Assembly: GCA_937958475.1 (NCBI GenBank)
Contig: CALFXR010000152.1
Coordinates: 1-5,510, forward strand
DNA length: 5,510 nt
Reading direction: 5' to 3'
Source: an uncultured Mesorhizobium sp.
GTDB taxonomy: Bacteria > Pseudomonadota > Alphaproteobacteria > Rhizobiales > Rhizobiaceae
In this document: positions 5,314 to 5,510 of the stretch, piece after piece
How positions within the stretch are numbered: the first letter of the stretch is position 1
How the letters are laid out: every line of letters begins with the position of its first letter
Notes under the pieces: generated by a model
Told to the model about the DNA's origin: nothing
Seen by the model: the letters and a program-made list of their open reading frames with translations, nothing else
Database searches by the model: none
Translations under genes and position numbers: made by a program

Positions 5314-5510
5314 TTAGGACGTGTCGTTCGGCCGGGGCCAATGGCGCGCGGCGGGAAGGCGGAAGACGAGGATCACTGGCAGGTGCGGCGCGACGCTGGA
5401 TGGCGACCGGTCGGCAGTTCCTTGGGAACGGTCGTCGCAATCGTCTTCTGCGTCCGCCAGCGCGCCGAGCACGACGGCGAGCATGCGCAGGCGCAGCGCC
5501 AGGAGTGCGG
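5314..5510 (-). CDS. Possible C-terminal end of an unidentified convergent gene (partial)
   Basis: On the minus strand a frame enters from the right edge and runs 64 codons to TAA (plus 5314-5316). About four fifths of its codons end in G or C. The first part reads like protein, with a leucine-rich stretch (LLALRLRMLAVVLGALADAE) followed by an acidic run; the last 40 residues are low in character. No family was recognised. A plus-strand frame from an ATG at 5341 is equally open and has similar third-position bias, so the coding strand is undecided and the region may be non-coding. Confidence 0.22.
   Translation of the reverse strand, partial: ALLALRLRMLAVVLGALADAEDDCDDRSQGTADRSPSSVAPHLPVILVFRLPAARHWPRPNDTS

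Larger units (their letters stand above)
5225..5510. other. Region after the regulator with no firmly supported gene
   Basis: These 286 bases contain a hairpin at 5271-5290, an A-tract at 5258-5262, a small palindrome GTTCC-TTG-GGAAC (5417-5429), and open frames on both strands running off the right edge. None of the frames shows a recognisable domain. No RNA gene or mobile-element end was seen. Confidence 0.5.

Noticed and set aside
5403..5438. Imperfect dyad GCGAC...GTCGC around GTTCC-TTG-GGAAC
   Set aside because: The inner stem is only five pairs and the outer arms are asymmetrically spaced with no T-tract; insufficient to call a terminator or attachment site.
5341..5510. Plus-strand frame starting ATG at 5341 and running off the edge
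   Set aside because: No good ribosome binding site; its Gln/Glu/His-rich end looks like the antisense of a leucine-rich frame. Not listed as a gene.

Overview
The window is very GC-rich, and its coding frames strongly prefer G or C at the third codon position. The gene families (a DUF1932-type dehydrogenase, a long LysR regulator with two DNA-binding domains, and a MurF-like ligase beside a GT4 glycosyltransferase) suggest an alphaproteobacterium, most likely a Rhizobiales relative. That placement is inferred from composition and protein character; no database search was possible.

Layout. Positions 1-77 hold a complete tRNA-Arg(CCG) on the minus strand, with a plausible promoter at 136-164. 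Positions 261-2878 hold two minus-strand genes that look like an operon transcribed toward the tRNA: a GT4-type glycosyltransferase (1733-2878), then a Mur-ligase-family protein (261-1673) 59 bases downstream with a strong ribosome binding site. Positions 2879-3179 are a divergent intergenic region rich in inverted repeats. Positions 3180-5224 hold a plus-strand pair: a DUF1932-type NAD(P)-dependent dehydrogenase of the beta-hydroxyacid dehydrogenase superfamily (3180-4061) and a LysR-type regulator (4058-5224) that overlaps it by an ATGA junction. Positions 5225-5510 are mostly non-coding or uncertain. They may hold the C-terminal end of a convergent minus-strand gene that enters from beyond the right edge.

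How the genes may work together. The glycosyltransferase and ligase probably act in one surface-glycan or cell-envelope modification pathway: one adds a sugar, the other makes an ATP-driven amide bond. The ligase has a MurF-like catalytic core but no MurF N-terminal substrate domain. Its YNAN substrate motif is altered, and it has a C-terminal four-cysteine cluster plus a basic tail, so it is unlikely to be ordinary MurF. On the other side, the dehydrogenase and regulator form a tight two-gene unit. The regulator probably controls the unit from the shared intergenic region, where a LysR-box-like dyad (T-N11-A) lies at 3032-3048. The regulator is unusual because the winged helix-turn-helix domain occurs twice in tandem.

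The points most worth following up are the cysteine-tailed Mur ligase with its glycosyltransferase partner, and the tandem-domain LysR protein. No mobile element, CRISPR array or clear defence system was seen.
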